Notes under the pieces: model-generated
Databases searched by the model: none
Seen by the model: the letters and a program-made list of their open reading frames with translations, nothing else
What the model was told of the DNA's origin: nothing
Position numbers and translations under genes: made by a program
In this document: positions 63,859 through 64,000 of the stretch, piece by piece
How the letters are laid out: each line of letters opens with the position of its first letter
Position numbering within the stretch: position 1 is the stretch's first letter
Assembly (NCBI RefSeq): GCF_004331685.1
Contig: NZ_SJSM01000010.1
Span: 1 to 64,000 of the forward strand
Source of the DNA: Pedobacter hiemivivus
GTDB taxonomy: Bacteria > Bacteroidota > Bacteroidia > Sphingobacteriales > Sphingobacteriaceae
Length of the DNA: 64,000 nt
Direction of reading: 5' to 3'

Positions 63859-64000
63859 TCAGTCCTTAACGTTTAACCTTCCAATTATGTCCTCATATTC
63901 CTTCACCCGGATAGCACCAAGTTGTTCAAATTTTGCAGGCCAGCTGATGTTTGGATTTTGAAAACAACTATCCAATATAAACAGTTTACGGTGTTGCTGG
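63859..64000 (-). CDS. C-terminal end of a protein continuing past the window
   Basis: A minus-strand frame, open from the right edge to TGA at 63861-63859, reads AKFEQLGAIRVKEYEDIIGRL near its end. Its stop lies three bases right of the phosphoribosyltransferase start, so they are probably one operon. Family not recognisable from about 46 residues. Confidence 0.55.
   Translation of the reverse strand, partial: QQHRKLFILDSCFQNPNISWPAKFEQLGAIRVKEYEDIIGRLNVKD

Larger units (their letters stand above)
33965..64000. mobile_element. Integrative and conjugative element of CTnDOT-like type (left part)
   Basis: Bounded on the left by the interrupted comM and a serine recombinase, the element contains a coupling protein, relaxase, ParA, TraE-, TraF-, TraG-, TraJ-, TraK-, TraM- and TraN-type genes, and an RteC-like regulator, in the order known for Bacteroidota conjugative transposons. 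It differs from CTnDOT in using a serine rather than a tyrosine integrase. The right end and the comM 3' part are not in the window. It has no antibiotic-resistance gene in the visible part. Confidence 0.9.

Noticed and set aside
1-64000. CRISPR arrays, tRNA and rRNA genes, antibiotic-resistance genes
   Set aside because: No regularly spaced repeat array, no cloverleaf in the gaps that I could see, and no known resistance protein among the translations. A tRNA scan was not possible by eye.

Overview
The window looks like the chromosome of a Bacteroidota species of the Sphingobacteriaceae, most likely Pedobacter or a close relative. The evidence is two SusC/SusD outer-membrane nutrient-uptake pairs, a GldH-type lipoprotein, RicT next to HolB, a DUF3078 protein, and several promoters with the Bacteroidota -7 box TAnnTTTG. 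The species is an inference; no rRNA or tRNA gene was seen.

Positions 1-33965 are chromosomal. A clipped IS3-type transposase end and a gene of unknown function precede metG, which is divergent from an LD-carboxypeptidase. Then come a TonB-receptor-like barrel, a secreted DUF5977 protein, and a leftward block: an M14 metallopeptidase, SusC2-SusD2, then SusC1-SusD1-lipoprotein, each Sus unit closed by its own hairpin terminator. Next are housekeeping genes (murF, gldH, ricT, holB, ruvX, an O-methyltransferase, two glucosaminidase-LysM proteins, small envelope proteins, ffh). The last chromosomal gene, comM (yifB), breaks off inside its conserved ATPase core.

The break is the left end of an integrated conjugative element that runs from about 33965 past the right edge. 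A serine recombinase lies at the junction, and its reading frame ends inside the comM sequence. Behind it are accessory and anti-restriction genes (an ADP-ribosyltransferase-like protein overlapping a Dam-type methylase, and an ArdC-like protein). A CTnDOT-type transfer system follows: coupling protein, TraN, TraM, TraK, TraJ, three related secreted proteins, the TraG ATPase, DUF4133 and DUF4134 proteins, ParA, relaxase and relaxosome protein. Beyond it are a probable oriT and repeat region, a primase-like protein, RteC, regulators, and a phosphoribosyltransferase-like gene.

The most striking observation is in the VirB4-type ATPase traG. Its Walker A motif is split by 50 extra nucleotides containing a 17-bp perfect hairpin. 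The upstream frame stops in the insert and the downstream frame starts after it. Skipping exactly 50 nt from a GGG glycine codon to a GGA glycine codon restores a perfect P-loop (GPSGSGKS) and an ATPase of about 827 residues. The length and the Gly-to-Gly arrangement match translational bypassing in phage T4 gene 60, so this is a candidate bypass element; the plain alternative is an inactivating palindromic insertion.
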